A stretch of DNA of 6,196 nt from Synergistaceae bacterium (GTDB lineage Bacteria > Synergistota > Synergistia > Synergistales > Synergistaceae): assembly GCA_031271065.1 (NCBI GenBank), contig JAISWP010000051.1:1-6196 (forward strand), read 5' to 3'. Positions within the stretch are counted from its first letter, which is position 1; the number at the start of each line of letters is the position of its first letter. Positions 5,480-6,196 of the stretch are shown piece after piece. The translations under genes and the position numbers were made by a program. A model generated the notes under the pieces. The model was not told the origin of the DNA, searched no databases, and saw only the letters and a program-made list of their open reading frames with translations.

Positions 5480-5488
5480 TGTTATAGT
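5480..5488 (+). promoter_or_regulatory. Candidate extended -10 promoter of the peroxiredoxin gene
   Basis: TG-T-TATAGT (5480-5488) has the TG of an extended -10 one base before a TATAGT box (5 of 6). No matching -35 is seen at the usual spacing. It would give a leader of about 70 bases and may be a second start or chance. Confidence 0.35.
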
Positions 5489-5550
5489 GTATGGAGGGCA
5501 CTTTTGCGAACCGACGGGTTTTGAGGGAATCAATTGCGACATTCGCGCAT

Positions 5551-5556
5551 GGGAGG
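5551..5556 (+). promoter_or_regulatory. Ribosome binding site that selects the TTG start of the peroxiredoxin
   Basis: GGGAGG lies 8 bases before the TTG at 5565, the only start-type codon at that distance in the peroxiredoxin frame. The nearby ATG at 5575 is in another frame. The frame stays open upstream to at least a GTG at 5487, but that one has no ribosome binding site and would add residues unlike any peroxiredoxin. Confidence 0.75.
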
Positions 5557-5564
5557 CGGATATT

Positions 5565-6196
5565 TTGGAAAAAAATGTTGAGTCTGTCGGAGTCGGAGAC
5601 GCGGCCCCGAAGTTCAAGGCCGCCGGTTTTGACGCGGCAAAGGGGCGTTTTGACACATATTCTCTCGAGGATTACGCGGGGAGCTACGTTCTGCTCTTTT
5701 TCTACCCGGGAGATTTCACTTATGTCTGTCCGACCGAGCTCGTGGCGCTGGCCTCGCTGAAAGATCAGTTCGAGACTCTGGGGGTCAATGTGTTCGTCAT
5801 CAGCACGGACAGCAAGTTCTCGCACAAAAACTGGAACGAGATGGAACTGTCCAGGGCCATAGGGGGGAATTACCCGTTTCCCATGCTCTCCGATACGCTC
5901 GGGTCCGTGGGGGCTCCTTACGGAATTTTCAGGGAGTCCGAGGGCGTCGATCTCCGGGGCGTGGTGCTGATCGACAAAAAGGGCACGGTCCAGCTCGTGT
6001 ATGTCAACGCCGGTCCGATAGGCAGGAATCCCAAGGAGGTGCTGCGGCTCGCTATGGCCCTCAAGGAGTACGACGACAGCGGCGGAAGGGTCATACCGGC
6101 CTGCTGGGTGCCCGGCCTCGAGACGATAGACCCGTCCCCGGACAACTCCGGGAAGGTCCTCGGCAGCTATCACGGCGCGGCTGGCCCCTGCACGGG
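5565..6196 (+). CDS. 2-Cys-type peroxiredoxin, AhpC/Prx1 family (3' partial)
   Basis: The frame starts at TTG 5565 and is open to the window edge, giving 210 residues so far. It reduces hydrogen peroxide and organic peroxides with a reactive Cys. The core is clear: GDAAPKF (11-17), FYPGDFTYVCPTE (46-58) with peroxidatic Cys55 and the catalytic Pro48 and Thr52, VFVISTDSKFSHKNW (76-90), YPFPMLSD (103-110), and the active-site Arg131 in DLRGVVLID (129-137). Oddity: the usual resolving motif is VCPAxW, but here residues 176-181 read VIPACW. Ile177 takes the normal Cys place, with Cys180 three residues later and another Cys at 209 near the edge. Which Cys resolves, or whether it works as a 1-Cys enzyme, is open. 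It probably defends an anaerobe against oxygen. No reductase partner is visible in the window. Confidence 0.92.
   Translation, partial: MEKNVESVGVGDAAPKFKAAGFDAAKGRFDTYSLEDYAGSYVLLFFYPGDFTYVCPTELVALASLKDQFETLGVNVFVISTDSKFSHKNWNEMELSRAIGGNYPFPMLSDTLGSVGAPYGIFRESEGVDLRGVVLIDKKGTVQLVYVNAGPIGRNPKEVLRLAMALKEYDDSGGRVIPACWVPGLETIDPSPDNSGKVLGSYHGAAGPCT

Larger units (their letters stand above)
5231..5564. other. Intergenic region upstream of the peroxiredoxin gene
   Basis: This stretch separates the divergently transcribed prepilin-like and peroxiredoxin genes. The left half (5231-5400) shows no gene, no strong hairpin and no clear repeat. The right half holds two candidate plus-strand promoters (5403-5432 and 5480-5488) and a leader of about 75-125 bases. 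Short open frames inside the leader lack recognisable products; the one starting at ATG 5491 runs out of frame into the peroxiredoxin gene. Confidence 0.6.

Noticed and set aside
5491..5760. Plus-strand frame from ATG 5491 running into the peroxiredoxin
   Set aside because: It is out of frame with the peroxiredoxin, Arg/Ser-rich without motifs, and overlaps a well-supported gene.
5355..6173. Long minus-strand open frame (272 codons) antisense to the peroxiredoxin
   Set aside because: It lies opposite a gene with clear family motifs, its translation shows no recognisable domain, and such frames are common in GC-rich DNA.
1..6196. CRISPR arrays, insertion sequences, tRNA or rRNA genes, riboswitches
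   Set aside because: I looked for regularly spaced direct repeats, transposase motifs with terminal inverted repeats, and known RNA signatures on both strands and found none I could support.

Overview
The window looks like a piece of a GC-rich, anaerobic Synergistota (Synergistetes) chromosome. The main reason is the first, partial gene: it ends in a Ser-rich linker, a Gly-Cys pair, one hydrophobic helix and an Arg-rich tail, which is the Synergist-CTERM sorting-signal pattern described for that phylum. Use of TTG and GTG starts behind strong GGAGG-type ribosome binding sites and a lone type IV prepilin-like gene are compatible with this. The phylum call rests on one tail motif, so treat it as likely, not proven.

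Layout. Positions 1-210 hold the end of the Synergist-CTERM surface protein. Positions 211-525 are non-coding, with two strong GC-rich hairpins that share arm sequences, then a clear sigma70-type promoter with an overlapping inverted repeat. Positions 526-4558 form one compact plus-strand operon: a GntR/HutC-type regulator, PTS EIIA (mannose family), a BtpA/SgcQ-family TIM-barrel protein, PTS EIIB, EIIC and EIID. Genes overlap by 4 bases (EIIA/BtpA-like and BtpA-like/EIIB) or 17 bases (EIIC/EIID). A bidirectional terminator at 4577-4606 separates this operon from a convergent minus-strand prepilin-like gene (4637-5155), which has its own promoter with a near-perfect palindrome filling the spacer. 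After about 330 bases of intergenic DNA, a peroxiredoxin gene (5565 onward, TTG start) runs off the right edge.

How the genes may work together. The four PTS parts make a complete mannose/fructose/sorbose-family sugar-specific EII complex. EI and HPr are not in the window and must come from elsewhere. The EIIC and EIID proteins form the membrane channel; EIIA and EIIB relay phosphate to the incoming substrate. The BtpA-like protein, embedded between EIIA and EIIB with overlapping reading frames, is the only candidate enzyme in the operon and plausibly acts on the phosphorylated import product. The GntR-type regulator, first in the operon, probably binds the inverted repeat at its own promoter and is released by a pathway metabolite. 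The substrate cannot be read from the sequence.

The points most worth a second look are the BtpA-like gene inside a mannose-family PTS operon in a phylum better known for amino-acid fermentation, the palindrome in the prepilin promoter, the paired hairpins at 245-338, and a peroxiredoxin whose usual resolving-cysteine position is Ile with a Cys three residues later.
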